Part shown: positions 34,534 through 43,232 of the stretch, piece by piece
How the letters are laid out: each line of letters starts with the position of its first letter
Position numbering within the stretch: position 1 is the first letter of the stretch
NCBI RefSeq assembly: GCF_000293865.2
Contig: NZ_ALKN02000006.1
Coordinates: 124,001-188,000, forward strand
Source: Limnohabitans sp. Rim28
GTDB lineage: Bacteria > Pseudomonadota > Gammaproteobacteria > Burkholderiales > Burkholderiaceae_C
Length of the DNA: 64,000 bases
Reading direction: 5' to 3'
The notes under the pieces: model-generated
What the model saw: the letters and a program-made list of their open reading frames with translations, nothing else
What the model was told of the DNA's origin: nothing
Databases searched by the model: none
Translations under genes and position numbers: made by a program

Positions 34534-35484
34534 ATGAGCGTAGTCATTCCCTCCATGTCAGACCGTGACGGCAAAATCTGGATGGACGGCCAGATGGTCG
34601 ACTGGCGCGATGCCAAGATCCATGTACTGAGCCACACCCTGCACTATGGCTGCGGCGCTTTTGAGGGTGTGCGCGCCTACAAAACCGAACAAGGCACCGC
34701 CATCTTCCGTCTGCAAGAGCACACCGAACGCCTGTTCAACAGCGCCAAGATCTTGCGCATGAACATCCCATTTACCCAGGCGCAAGTCAACGAAGCCCAG
34801 CGCGATGTGGTGCGCGAAAACAAGCTGGAGTCAGGCTACATCCGCCCATTGACCTGGATTGGCGACAAAAAACTGGGCGTCAGCCCCAAAGGCAACACCA
34901 TCCACTTGATGGTGGCCGCCTGGACTTGGGGGGCCTACTTGGGCGAAGAAGGCATGAAGCGCGGCATCCGCGTGAAAACCAGCAGCTACACCCGCCACCA
35001 TGTCAACATCACCATGACGCAAGCCAAGGCGGTGAGCAACTACACCAACAGCATTTTGGCCAATATGGAAGTGACTGACGAAGGTTACGACGAAGCCTTG
35101 TTGCTGGACACCTCGGGCTTTGTGTCCGAAGGCGCGGGCGAAAACATCTTTGTGGTCAAGAACGGTGTGATTTACACCCCCGACTTGTCGGCTGGCGCCT
35201 TGAACGGCATCACCCGCAACACGGTGTTCCACATCGCCAAAGACTTGGGGCTTGAGATCGTGCAAAAGCGCATCACCCGAGACGAGGTCTACATTGCCGA
35301 CGAGGCTTTCTTTACCGGCACTGCCGCTGAAGTCACGCCGATTCGCGAACTCGACCGCATCGAGTTGGGCAAAGAGGGCTATGTGGGCAGCCGTGGGCCG
35401 ATCACCGAAAAAATCCAAAGCGCGTTCTTTGACATCGTCAACGGCCGCAACCCCAAGTACGCCCACTGGCTGACCAAGGTTTGA
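34534..35484 (+). CDS. ilvE: Branched-chain amino acid aminotransferase
   Basis: A 316-residue class IV PLP aminotransferase catalysing the last step of leucine, isoleucine and valine synthesis and the first step of their breakdown. HTLHYGCGAFEGVRAY at the N-terminus, the PLP lysine in TQAKAVSNYTNS (near residue 163) and EGAGENIFVVKNG are characteristic. An AAAGGA site precedes the ATG; upstream in-frame sequence belongs to the preceding gene. It is followed after 3 bases by a zinc-finger protein gene. Confidence 0.95.
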   Translation: MSVVIPSMSDRDGKIWMDGQMVDWRDAKIHVLSHTLHYGCGAFEGVRAYKTEQGTAIFRLQEHTERLFNSAKILRMNIPFTQAQVNEAQRDVVRENKLESGYIRPLTWIGDKKLGVSPKGNTIHLMVAAWTWGAYLGEEGMKRGIRVKTSSYTRHHVNITMTQAKAVSNYTNSILANMEVTDEGYDEALLLDTSGFVSEGAGENIFVVKNGVIYTPDLSAGALNGITRNTVFHIAKDLGLEIVQKRITRDEVYIADEAFFTGTAAEVTPIRELDRIELGKEGYVGSRGPITEKIQSAFFDIVNGRNPKYAHWLTKV

Positions 35485-35487
35485 ACC

Positions 35488-35694
35488 ATGAGCAACGCAT
35501 CCGTTGAACTGCTGGCCTCCGACCTGAATCCCCAAGGTGGTGTGTTTTGCCCCAGCCCCAAAGCCGACATGAAAATCTGGAACAGCCACCCCAAGGTGTA
35601 CTTGGACGTGGCCAAAACCGGCCAAGCCAAGTGCCCTTATTGCGGCACGGTTTACCAACTCAAAGCCGGGGAGGTGGTGGGGCACCACCACTGA
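35488..35694 (+). CDS. Small zf-CHCC zinc-finger protein
   Basis: A 68-residue protein with a CHCC-type zinc site: Cys near residue 21 (GGVFCPSP), His in NSHPKVYLD and the CPYCGTVYQL pair, plus a C-terminal GHHH. The same domain is found in mitochondrial complex I subunit NDUFS6. Bacterial stand-alone versions are small and of unclear role; location just after ilvE is common in Burkholderiales as far as I recall. It is probably co-transcribed with ilvE and leads into the glycosyltransferase cluster. Confidence 0.82.
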   Translation: MSNASVELLASDLNPQGGVFCPSPKADMKIWNSHPKVYLDVAKTGQAKCPYCGTVYQLKAGEVVGHHH

Positions 35695-35703
35695 TCAACC
35701 GGC

Positions 35704-36555
35704 ATGGTTTCGACCGAAGTCATCGTCACCACCTACAACAACCCACAAGCGCTTCATTTCGCCTTGTTGGGTTTGGAGGGCCAAAGCACACAAGCGTTCA
35801 AGGTGTGCGTGGCAGACGACGGCTCGGGAAGCGATACGCAAGAAGTGGTGTCACTGTGGCAGCATCGCTTTGGACAAGAACGGTTTCGCCATGTTTGGCA
35901 CCCCGACAAGGGCTTTGCCAAAAATGAAATTTTGAACAAAGCGATTGTCTCGTCGCAAGCCGATTACTTGATTTTCATTGATGGTGACTGCATTGCTTCA
36001 CCCGGCTACGTCCAAAGACACCTTGATTTACGCCGGCCAGGACAATTTGTCAGTGGCAGTTTGATTCGAATGCCCCTGGAGGTGAATGAACTGCTGACGG
36101 ACGGGCTCATCACCACGAAGGCTATTTTTCAAACGAAGTGGCTGAAGTCCCATGGCTCGATACGCAGACTTGGCTCATGGCTAAAAACTGCCAACTTGCC
36201 CTTGCCGATGTCTGACTTTTTGGAGCGGATTTCACCTGTCAAAAAAGTTTGGAATGGCTGCAACAGCAGCGGTTGGCGCAGCGACTTGCTCAAAGTCAAT
36301 GGCTTCGACGAGTCCATGAAATACGGGGCTGAAGATGTGGAAATGGGCGTGCGGCTGAACAATGCCGGCATCATCGGTCGACACAACCGTTACACCGCTC
36401 CGCTGCTTCACATTGAACACGCTCGCGGCTACGCCGATCCTTTGGTCGCAGCCAGCAACAAACGCTACATGAAAACCGTTCGCCGATCGGGCAGAACATG
36501 GACGCCTCTGGGCATCGTGAAATCCGAAACACCGTCATCTCTCATTCAGGATTGA
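35704..36555 (+). CDS. Glycosyltransferase family 2
   Basis: A 283-residue GT-A fold enzyme. The N-terminal VIVTTYNNPQALHFALLGL and VCVADDGSGS bind the nucleotide sugar, FIDGDCIASPGYVQRH contains the DxD-type metal site near residues 92-95, and a C-terminal galactosyltransferase-like segment has the GAEDVEMGVRLNNAG motif. It resembles chondroitin/capsule and LPS core GT2 enzymes. It is the first of four surface-glycan genes on the plus strand and overlaps none, ending 2 bases before the next. Confidence 0.88.
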   Translation: MVSTEVIVTTYNNPQALHFALLGLEGQSTQAFKVCVADDGSGSDTQEVVSLWQHRFGQERFRHVWHPDKGFAKNEILNKAIVSSQADYLIFIDGDCIASPGYVQRHLDLRRPGQFVSGSLIRMPLEVNELLTDGLITTKAIFQTKWLKSHGSIRRLGSWLKTANLPLPMSDFLERISPVKKVWNGCNSSGWRSDLLKVNGFDESMKYGAEDVEMGVRLNNAGIIGRHNRYTAPLLHIEHARGYADPLVAASNKRYMKTVRRSGRTWTPLGIVKSETPSSLIQD

Positions 36556-36557
36556 CC

Positions 36558-37355
36558 ATGCCCCACGTCACGCCCTCACCGCTGCGGCTGAGCATTGGTA
36601 TCCTGACCAAAAATGAGGCTGCCCTCATTGGGCCTTGCATCGAAAGTGCCGCATTTGCCGATGAAGTCATCGTGTTGGACAGTGGCAGCACAGACAATAC
36701 GCTGGACATTGCGCGCAGCCTGGGCGCAACCATTTTTGTCAGCGAAGATTGGCAGGGATTTGCGGTTCAACGCAATCGTTTGCTGCAGCGCGTCACTGGC
36801 GATTACATTTTTTTCCTGGATGCCGATGAAATCGTGACGCCCGAGTTGCGCGATGAAATCAAGGCCATCGTCGACTCGCGCGCAACCGGCATTTGGAAGG
36901 TGCGCTGGACTGTGGTGGCTTATGGGCATGTTCTGAAACACTTCAAATCAGACTCCAACATGGAGCGCCTGTTCACAACCCACTTGATCGACCATTACGA
37001 GGGTGTTGTCCACGAAGGTGCCGTCATCAAGTCCGACACACCCGTGCAACGGAAGGTCCTTCGTCACCGATTGCTCCACCACTCCCGTCAAAGCATTCGG
37101 TCAAGCCTCGAAAAACTGACGCAGTACGCCATGTTGGGGGCAGCCAAGCGACACAGTGCAGGCCAACGCGGCGGTATTTTTCGTGGTTTCTTATCGGCGA
37201 CGGGTTCTTTCGTGAAGACCTATTTTCTTCGCGGCGCCATTTTGGATGGTGGCCCTGGCTTTCTGTACTGCTTGTTCGTCGCGCTGGAGTCATTTTTCAG
37301 GTACGTGGCGTTGGCGTATGACCGCGACAAGCTGAACACCTCTGTGGGCCGTTGA
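36558..37355 (+). CDS. Glycosyltransferase family 2, LPS core type (WaaE/KdtX-like)
   Basis: A 265-residue GT2 enzyme. LSIGILTKNEAALIGPCIES, VIVLDSGSTDNTLDIARSLG (donor site) and FLDADEIVTP (DxD) follow the order seen in LPS core beta-1,4-glucosyltransferases. A hydrophobic patch near the C-terminus could attach to the inner membrane. It starts 2 bases after the previous gene; a longer frame upstream overlaps it and is rejected. The sugar and acceptor are not predictable. Confidence 0.88.
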   Translation: MPHVTPSPLRLSIGILTKNEAALIGPCIESAAFADEVIVLDSGSTDNTLDIARSLGATIFVSEDWQGFAVQRNRLLQRVTGDYIFFLDADEIVTPELRDEIKAIVDSRATGIWKVRWTVVAYGHVLKHFKSDSNMERLFTTHLIDHYEGVVHEGAVIKSDTPVQRKVLRHRLLHHSRQSIRSSLEKLTQYAMLGAAKRHSAGQRGGIFRGFLSATGSFVKTYFLRGAILDGGPGFLYCLFVALESFFRYVALAYDRDKLNTSVGR

Positions 37356-37366
37356 CCTGGGAGCCC

Positions 37367-38350
37367 ATGCACATTTTGATTTGCAACAAATCCCCTGTCC
37401 CCGTTTTTGCTTACGGTGGAACGGAGCGGGTCGTTTGGGATTTGGCCAAGTGCTTGGTCGACAAAGGGCACCAAGTGAGCTTGCTGGTCCCCAAAGGCTC
37501 TCACTGCCCCTTTGCACATGTGATTGAGCTTGACGATGCGAGGCCATTGGCAAGTCAAATTCCCAACCATGTTGACATGGTTCACTTTCAATTCAATCCT
37601 GGTCTTGATTTCGAATGCTCAAAGCCATGGTTGATGACCCAACACGGGAACTCAGACCTGAATGAGCTTTTGCCTCGCAATACGGTCTTTGTTTCAAACA
37701 ACCATGCCCTGCGACATGGTGCGCAATGCCATGTTCATAACGGCCTCGATTGGCGCGCTTATGGACCCGTTGATTTGGGGGCAAAACGCCACCATTTCCA
37801 TTTTTTAGGCAAAGCGTCATGGCGCGTGAAAAATGTTCAAGGCGCCATAGACATTTCTAAAAAGGCGCAAGTGCCATTGAAGGTACTCGGGGGAACAAGG
37901 CTCAATATCAAACGCGGATTTAGACTCACACTGGCCCGACATGTGTCTTTTTTAGGCATGGTGGGTGGCGAGATCAAGTTGACGGCGCTGCAACAATCCA
38001 GAGGACTGATTTTTCCTGCTTGCTGGCACGAACCGTTTGGTCTCGCTGTGATCGAAAGCCTCTATTTTGGGTGTCCTGTTTTTTGCACGCCTTATGGTGC
38101 TTTACCAGAGATCGTGACTGCAGAATGCGGCGTTCTCTCAAATCATGAAGAAGCTTTGGTTGAGTCGGTTAAGACTCAATCTTTTGACCTGAAAGCTTGT
38201 CATGCAAGATCTGTCGATTTCTTTAACGCCGACCGGATGACTGACGCTTATTTGAGCGTTTACCAGCAAGTACTGGACCGCGATTTTTTGAATCAAAACA
38301 ATCCATGTATGCGAGAAAGTGCCGTTCGCTTGCCTTGGATCAGCGGTTAA
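37367..38350 (+). CDS. Glycosyltransferase family 4
   Basis: A 327-residue GT-B enzyme. The N-terminal AYGGTERVVWDLAKCLVDKG acceptor-domain motif and the C-terminal PACWHEPFGLAVIESLYFG, with the EX7E-type donor motif, identify GT4. The ATG at 37367 follows the previous stop by 11 bases. The coding sequence is visibly richer in A and T than its neighbours, which suggests horizontal exchange of this glycan gene. It probably adds an outer core or O-antigen sugar. Confidence 0.85.
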   Translation: MHILICNKSPVPVFAYGGTERVVWDLAKCLVDKGHQVSLLVPKGSHCPFAHVIELDDARPLASQIPNHVDMVHFQFNPGLDFECSKPWLMTQHGNSDLNELLPRNTVFVSNNHALRHGAQCHVHNGLDWRAYGPVDLGAKRHHFHFLGKASWRVKNVQGAIDISKKAQVPLKVLGGTRLNIKRGFRLTLARHVSFLGMVGGEIKLTALQQSRGLIFPACWHEPFGLAVIESLYFGCPVFCTPYGALPEIVTAECGVLSNHEEALVESVKTQSFDLKACHARSVDFFNADRMTDAYLSVYQQVLDRDFLNQNNPCMRESAVRLPWISG

Positions 38351-38356
38351 ATTTTT

Positions 38357-39607
38357 GTGAATACCCTCTCGCCAGTGCTTATTGTGTATGGGCTGATCAC
38401 CTCGGCTTTTGTGTTTTCATCGCTCAGCACCAAGGCCATGGGTTTGGCATGGATTCTCATCACTGGTTTGGGAGTTTTCGCTGGATCAAACCATCTGCGA
38501 ACAGCCCATAAAAACACAGCGCCAAGCTGGCTTCACGTTTGGCTACTTTGCACGGGCTTGGCCTTGGTGTTCAAGGTCGGCTTAACGGCTTACTGGTCAG
38601 ACCCCTGGGGTGAGAGGCATGGTGAGTTGCGTCTGTTCTTGGGCGCATTGGCTGTTTACGGTCTCCTGTGCATGCAACCTTTCAACCAGAAAGTCCTCGT
38701 TCACTTCGCACATGCTTTGTCGCTGAGCAGTGTATTGGGCCTCTTCTGGGTCACTTGGCACGACAGAGGCGCGTTGCCCACTCATCACATCCCCTGGGCC
38801 GGCAGCTTGGCCATGGTCAGCGCCTTTTTGCTGGCACTGTCACTCAAATCTGACTTTTCTCTTGGGTGTCGACGCCTGTGGTTTTTGGGTGGCCTGTTCG
38901 CCGTCATGGCCGTCTTGGCCAGCCAAACCCGAGGGGCTTATGCGATTGTCTTTTGGTGGTTGGGGGTTTGTGTGCACCATGTTTTTGTGCGGCCGTCGGT
39001 GTTGGCAAGCCTTAAGGGCCGAACCCAACCCACAAACATCTTCGTCAGCGGCATGGTCTTGTTCATGGCTCTGCTCGTTTTCGCGCAAACAGCCGTTTTT
39101 GAACGTGCAAGCCAATCCCTTCATGACGCCGCTCAAGAAATCAGTGTGTCGCAGCAATCGACTGCGCAAGGATCCAACAGTTCGGTGGGTGCACGGATTT
39201 ACATGTGGCAGCAAAGCCTGGCCGCCATTGCCGAGTCGCCATGGATCGGCCATGGTCATGACGGACGACGGCAGCTCTTAGAAGATTGGGCGGTTGCCGC
39301 AGACTCTCAAGAAATCAAACGTTTGGGCCATGTTCACAACGAATTCCTGCACCAATGGATAGACCATGGCCTGTGGGGTCTCAGCAGTCAGCTTTTGTAT
39401 TTGCTCGGCCTTGTCCTGATGGTTTGGCGACTGCAACGAAAAAATTTGGGCCCGGCCGCATTGGCCGTTGCGGGCATCACTTTTGTCCACCTGACCAGCA
39501 GCATGACCAACGTGAATTTTGCGCACAACCACTACACCGCCAGTCTGTCGATTTTTGTGAGCCTGAGCCTTTGGTTGTCACAACTCCCCCCTAAGCAAGC
39601 GGCGTGA
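38357..39607 (+). CDS. O-antigen ligase/polymerase family protein (WaaL-like)
   Basis: A 416-residue polytopic membrane protein with about ten to twelve hydrophobic segments and a large periplasmic loop near residues 265-345. The ASQTRGAY segment (Arg near residue 197) and the GHVHNEFLHQWIDHGLWGL segment with its conserved His are the WaaL/Wzy hallmarks. It has a GTG start at 38357. It would join undecaprenyl-linked glycan to lipid A core. Its last 17 bases overlap the end of the convergent ampG. Confidence 0.85.
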   Translation: MNTLSPVLIVYGLITSAFVFSSLSTKAMGLAWILITGLGVFAGSNHLRTAHKNTAPSWLHVWLLCTGLALVFKVGLTAYWSDPWGERHGELRLFLGALAVYGLLCMQPFNQKVLVHFAHALSLSSVLGLFWVTWHDRGALPTHHIPWAGSLAMVSAFLLALSLKSDFSLGCRRLWFLGGLFAVMAVLASQTRGAYAIVFWWLGVCVHHVFVRPSVLASLKGRTQPTNIFVSGMVLFMALLVFAQTAVFERASQSLHDAAQEISVSQQSTAQGSNSSVGARIYMWQQSLAAIAESPWIGHGHDGRRQLLEDWAVAADSQEIKRLGHVHNEFLHQWIDHGLWGLSSQLLYLLGLVLMVWRLQRKNLGPAALAVAGITFVHLTSSMTNVNFAHNHYTASLSIFVSLSLWLSQLPPKQAA

Positions 39608-40979
39608 ACCCCTGATTTTCTTGTGACGTTGTCTTCAGCGATTTGCGCGCATGCACCCGCGCCGCCAAGGCCACCAAGACCAACACCGGCAATCCCAACC
39701 AAGCTGTGGCGGTGAAGAAACTGGCGTAACCATAGGCGTCAACAAAGTCCCCCGAAAACCCGGCGATGAACTTGGGCAGGAGCAGCATCATGGAGCTGAG
39801 CAACGCGTATTGGGTGGCCGAATAGCTGATGTTGGTGAGCGAGGACAAATAGGCGATGAAGGCGGCAGTCGCAATGCCGCTGGCCAGGTTGTCGGCCGAG
39901 ATGACCCACACCAGCGCCTGCACATCGTGCCCCACGCCGCTGAGCCACACGAACAACAAATTGCTGGCTGCACTGAGCACGGCGCCCAACATGAGCACGC
40001 GCATGACCCCGAACCGCGCAGACAGCAGACCGCCGACAAAGGCGCCCACCAAGGTCATGATGACCCCGTACACCTTGGTAACCCCGGCAACCTCGCTTTT
40101 GGTGAAACCCATGTCCACATAAAACGGGTTGGCCATGATGCCCATGACCACATCGCTGATGCGGTAAACCGCGATGAGTGCCAGCAACAGCACCGCCTGC
40201 CAGCGGTAGCGCAGCCAAAAATCGGCAAAGGGTTCGAGCACTGCGCCTTTGAGCCACTCGGCGACGTTGCGCGCGGGCTTGAAGGGTGCGGGCACAGGCT
40301 CGGGAGAGCCCAGCACCACCAGCATGCCCGGCAACATGCTGAGCGCCATCACCAGGTAAGCCGCTTGCCAAGCCGACTGGGCATAGCCTGTGGCTTGCTC
40401 GCCTTGGGCCCAGGCTGCGATCCACAAAACGCCAGCCCCGGCCCAAATCATGGCCAAGCGGTAACCCGTTTGGTAACTGGCGGCCAATGCGGCTTGGGCG
40501 TTCACCTCGGCCGACTCGATGCGGTAGGCGTCCAGCGCAATGTCTTGTGTGGCCGAAGCAATCGCCACCGCCAAGGCGCAGGCCACCAAAGGGCCAAGCA
40601 ACTGCGACGGGTCGTTGAGCGCCATGCCGACCAAACCCCCAGCGATGACGAACTGCGACAGCAACAACCAGCTGCGCCGACGCCCCAGCTGCCGTGTGAG
40701 CCAAGGAATGGGCATGCGGTCCACCAAAGGCGCCCACATCCATTTCACGCCATAGGCCAAGCCCACCCAACTGAGGTAGCCGATGGTGCTGCGGTCAATG
40801 CCCGCTTCGCGCAACCTGAAACTGAGCGTGCCCAAGACCAGCAGCAAAGGCAGGCCGGCTGCAAAACCCAGCGCCAACATGCGCAAGCTGGCGGGCTGCA
40901 AGTACAGACGCAAGGCCTCGCGCCAAGTGCGCACCATGACGGGCGTAGAGGGGTTTTGGGGAGCAGCAGTTTCAAACAT
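39591..40979 (-). CDS. ampG: AmpG-family muropeptide MFS transporter
   Basis: A 462-residue inner-membrane permease with twelve to fourteen hydrophobic segments. The N-terminal LALGFAAGLPLLLVLGTLS and the loop KWMWAPLVDRMPIPWLTRQLGRRRSW-type region are typical of AmpG, which imports anhydro-muropeptides for murein recycling. The ATG at 40979 is preferred over a GTG twelve codons earlier. It converges with and slightly overlaps the ligase gene. A long open frame on the opposite strand is a shadow. Confidence 0.88.
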   Translation of the reverse strand: MFETAAPQNPSTPVMVRTWREALRLYLQPASLRMLALGFAAGLPLLLVLGTLSFRLREAGIDRSTIGYLSWVGLAYGVKWMWAPLVDRMPIPWLTRQLGRRRSWLLLSQFVIAGGLVGMALNDPSQLLGPLVACALAVAIASATQDIALDAYRIESAEVNAQAALAASYQTGYRLAMIWAGAGVLWIAAWAQGEQATGYAQSAWQAAYLVMALSMLPGMLVVLGSPEPVPAPFKPARNVAEWLKGAVLEPFADFWLRYRWQAVLLLALIAVYRISDVVMGIMANPFYVDMGFTKSEVAGVTKVYGVIMTLVGAFVGGLLSARFGVMRVLMLGAVLSAASNLLFVWLSGVGHDVQALVWVISADNLASGIATAAFIAYLSSLTNISYSATQYALLSSMMLLLPKFIAGFSGDFVDAYGYASFFTATAWLGLPVLVLVALAARVHARKSLKTTSQENQGFTPLA

Positions 40980-41065
40980 GGGCAGATTATCGGCTGCTGC
41001 AGTTTGTTTGTGCACGCACCTTGAAAGCGCGATAAACCTCAGGCATTCGTTATGATTTGCAGACC

Positions 41066-41938
41066 ATGTGCTTTATTTGCGATTTCAAAACATCCTCTGC
41101 CGATGCCGCACCGCCATCGGACTCGCCTCGCTGGCAAGCCCGCCGTGCCTTCTTGTTGGCTGCGGGCGCCACTGCCGCTGTGGGCACCACCGGCGCATTG
41201 GCCCAAGTGGATGTGGGCTCGGCGTCTGGCCTGCGCAAATTGGTGCCTGCCGAAACCCTCGAAATCTCAGCCCAGCAACAGTACACCCAGCTTTTGGCCG
41301 AAGCCCGCGCCAAAGGCGCGTTGGCACCGGACGACCATCCCCAATTGCTGCGCCTCAGAGCGATTGCCAACAAACTGATCCCGCACAGTGCCCCCTGGAA
41401 CGCACGTTCACGCAACTGGCGCTGGCAAGTCAACTTGATTGGCAGCAAACAAATCAACGCTTGGTGCATGCCCGGCGGCAAGATCGCCTTTTACACCGGC
41501 ATCCTGGACCAGCTGAAACTGACCGAAGACGAAGCCGCGATGATCATGGGGCATGAGATGGCGCATGCGCTGCGCGAGCATGCCCGTGCGCGTTTGGCCA
41601 AAAGCCAAGCCACCAGCTTTGGCCTCTCAGTCGCCTCCCAACTTTTGGGCTTGGGCGCATTGGGCGATGCCGCAGCCAACCTGGGCACCCAGCTGCTCAC
41701 CCTGAAATACAGCCGCGATGACGAAACCGAATCCGATTTGGTAGGCCTTGAGATTGCAGCACGCGGTGGCTACAAGCCCGAAGCCAGCGTGACACTTTGG
41801 GAAAAGATGCAGTCTGCCAGCGGCAATGGCGGGCCGTCTTTTTTATCCACGCACCCCAGCGGCAGTAACCGCATCGAAGAGCTTCAGGCCAACCTGCCCA
41901 AAGTTCAGCACTTGTACGAGCAAGCCCGCAAGGGCTGA
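41066..41938 (+). CDS. M48 family zinc metalloprotease
   Basis: A 290-residue peptidase. A twin-arginine-like hydrophobic N-terminal segment (RRAFLLAAGATAAVGTTGALAQ, about residues 26-47; landmark only) suggests export. The zinc motif HEMAH lies near residues 161-165 with the downstream Glu in ETESDLVGLEIAARGGY. Relatives such as BepA and LoiP maintain outer-membrane proteins. The N-terminus has a CxxC pair (CFIC), which is odd before a signal peptide and may mean the start is a little later. Confidence 0.86.
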   Translation: MCFICDFKTSSADAAPPSDSPRWQARRAFLLAAGATAAVGTTGALAQVDVGSASGLRKLVPAETLEISAQQQYTQLLAEARAKGALAPDDHPQLLRLRAIANKLIPHSAPWNARSRNWRWQVNLIGSKQINAWCMPGGKIAFYTGILDQLKLTEDEAAMIMGHEMAHALREHARARLAKSQATSFGLSVASQLLGLGALGDAAANLGTQLLTLKYSRDDETESDLVGLEIAARGGYKPEASVTLWEKMQSASGNGGPSFLSTHPSGSNRIEELQANLPKVQHLYEQARKG

Positions 41939-41953
41939 ACAGCCCGGCGCGCT

Positions 41954-42595
41954 TCAGGTGCCGCCCACATAAGGGTTGCTTTGCCGCTCACGCCCGAATG
42001 TGCTTTCGGGGCCATGGCCAGGAATGAACACCGTGTCGTTGCCCATAGGCCACAGGCGCTGGGTGATGCTGGCGATCAAATCATCGTGGTTGCCTTGCGG
42101 AAAATCAGTGCGCCCAATGCTGCCCGCAAACAGCACATCGCCCACAAAGGCACGCTTGATCTCCGGCGAATAAAACACCACATGCCCAGGCGTGTGTCCT
42201 GGGCAATGGCGAACCTGCAAAGTGTGAGCGCCCAGCGTCACGGTGTCACCATCTGCAAGCCACCGCGTGGGCTTGAACACCCGCGCAGGTGGAAAGCCAT
42301 AAGCTGCGGCAGCCTGCGGCAAACCGTCGATCCAAAATTTGTCGGCCGGGTGCGGCCCGATGATGGGGAGGCCGCCCAATTGTTCGGCCAAATCGGCCGT
42401 ACCCGATGCGTGGTCCAAGTGACCGTGCGTGATCCAAATCTGCTCCAGATTCAAACTGTGTTGGCGAACGGCGGCCAAAATCAAATCCAAATCACCCCCA
42501 GGGTCTACCACCGCCGCTTGGCGGCTTTGGTCGTCCCACACAAGAGAGCAATTTTGCTGGAAGGGCGTGACGGGAATGGTTTGGTATTGCAGCAT
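41954..42595 (-). CDS. MBL-fold metallohydrolase (GloB-like)
   Basis: A 213-residue metallo-beta-lactamase-fold hydrolase. The HxHxDH motif is THGHLDHASG near residue 55, with later His in VRHCPGHTPGHVVFY and the FVGDVLFAGSIGRTD Asp. It resembles glyoxalase II-like hydrolases of the YcbL group. The ATG at 42595 (MLQYQTIPVTPF) is preferred over a TTG two codons before it. It converges with the M48 protease gene. Confidence 0.88.
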   Translation of the reverse strand: MLQYQTIPVTPFQQNCSLVWDDQSRQAAVVDPGGDLDLILAAVRQHSLNLEQIWITHGHLDHASGTADLAEQLGGLPIIGPHPADKFWIDGLPQAAAAYGFPPARVFKPTRWLADGDTVTLGAHTLQVRHCPGHTPGHVVFYSPEIKRAFVGDVLFAGSIGRTDFPQGNHDDLIASITQRLWPMGNDTVFIPGHGPESTFGRERQSNPYVGGT

Positions 42596-42762
42596 CCGCA
42601 AATTATAGGAATGTCAGGTCTCGGGGTTTGGCACCAACGCGTGTACGCCACCCCACAGACGCTGAGGAAAGCCATCCTTATCCTGAAAACGCTTGACCAG
42701 CTTTTGCCTGATTGGCACAGCTCACCGTCAAGTCTTCGCTTGCAAACACCAGGAGTTCATCT

Positions 42763-42996
42763 ATGTACACCGCACATCCACTGATTCGAATAGCAGGAAC
42801 ATCCCTGCTCGCCATGACCTCGCTGGCATTGACCGCCTGTGCAGGCATGACTCAACAAGAGAAAAGCACCGCCATTGGGGCGGGGGTGGGGGCCATTGGG
42901 GGGGCGATCCTGACGGGTGGGAGCACCACAGGGACGCTGGGCGGGGCTGCGGTAGGTGGTGTGATTGGCCACGAAATTGATAAGTCTAAAAAGTGA
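42763..42996 (+). CDS. Glycine-zipper lipoprotein
   Basis: A 77-residue lipoprotein. The signal peptide ends with the lipobox LTAC (Cys near residue 26), followed by a glycine-zipper hairpin (AIGAGVGAIGGAILTGG and LGGAAVGGVIGHEID). Similar proteins (SlyB/OsmB-like) insert in or under the outer membrane under stress. An AGGAG site is well spaced before the ATG. It starts the stress-related island and is followed after 9 bases by a 48-residue membrane protein. Confidence 0.85.
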   Translation: MYTAHPLIRIAGTSLLAMTSLALTACAGMTQQEKSTAIGAGVGAIGGAILTGGSTTGTLGGAAVGGVIGHEIDKSKK

Positions 42997-43005
42997 GCAC
43001 CCACC

Positions 43006-43152
43006 ATGCTTGAAAGTGTAGCCATCGCACTTGTGCTCTTGTGGCTACTGGGCTGGGTCTCGTCGGTCACGTTGGGGGGGCTGATCCATCTTCTGCTGGT
43101 GATCGCCTTGGTGGTGGTCTTGGTGCGCGTCATCCAAGGTCGGAGGCCATGA
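43006..43152 (+). CDS. lmo0937-family 48-residue membrane protein
   Basis: A 48-residue protein that begins MLESVAIALVLLWLLGWV and ends RVIQGRRP. It has two hydrophobic helices with the central TLGGLIHLLL turn and closely follows the pattern of the lmo0937 family, found from Listeria to proteobacteria with stress genes. It is too short for many gene callers. It probably shares a transcript with the glycine-zipper lipoprotein. Function is unknown. Confidence 0.8.
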   Translation: MLESVAIALVLLWLLGWVSSVTLGGLIHLLLVIALVVVLVRVIQGRRP

Positions 43153-43180
43153 TGGGCCATTGACTTCAAAAAATCGTCCC

Positions 43181-43218
43181 ACAAAAAAGCCTGCACCACG
43201 CCACGTGGTGCAGGCTTT
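43181..43218. terminator. Strong rho-independent terminator between the lmo0937-like gene and ompA
   Basis: A 15-bp perfect stem (43186-43200 with 43204-43218) and three-base loop. On the minus strand it is followed by a run of Ts, so it terminates ompA; it may also act on the plus-strand pair. Confidence 0.88.
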
Positions 43219-43232
43219 CAAGTTTTGAGGGT

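Noticed and set aside
39651..41024. A 457-codon open frame antisense to ampG
   Set aside because: Gln/His/Arg-rich shadow; ampG has clear MFS features.
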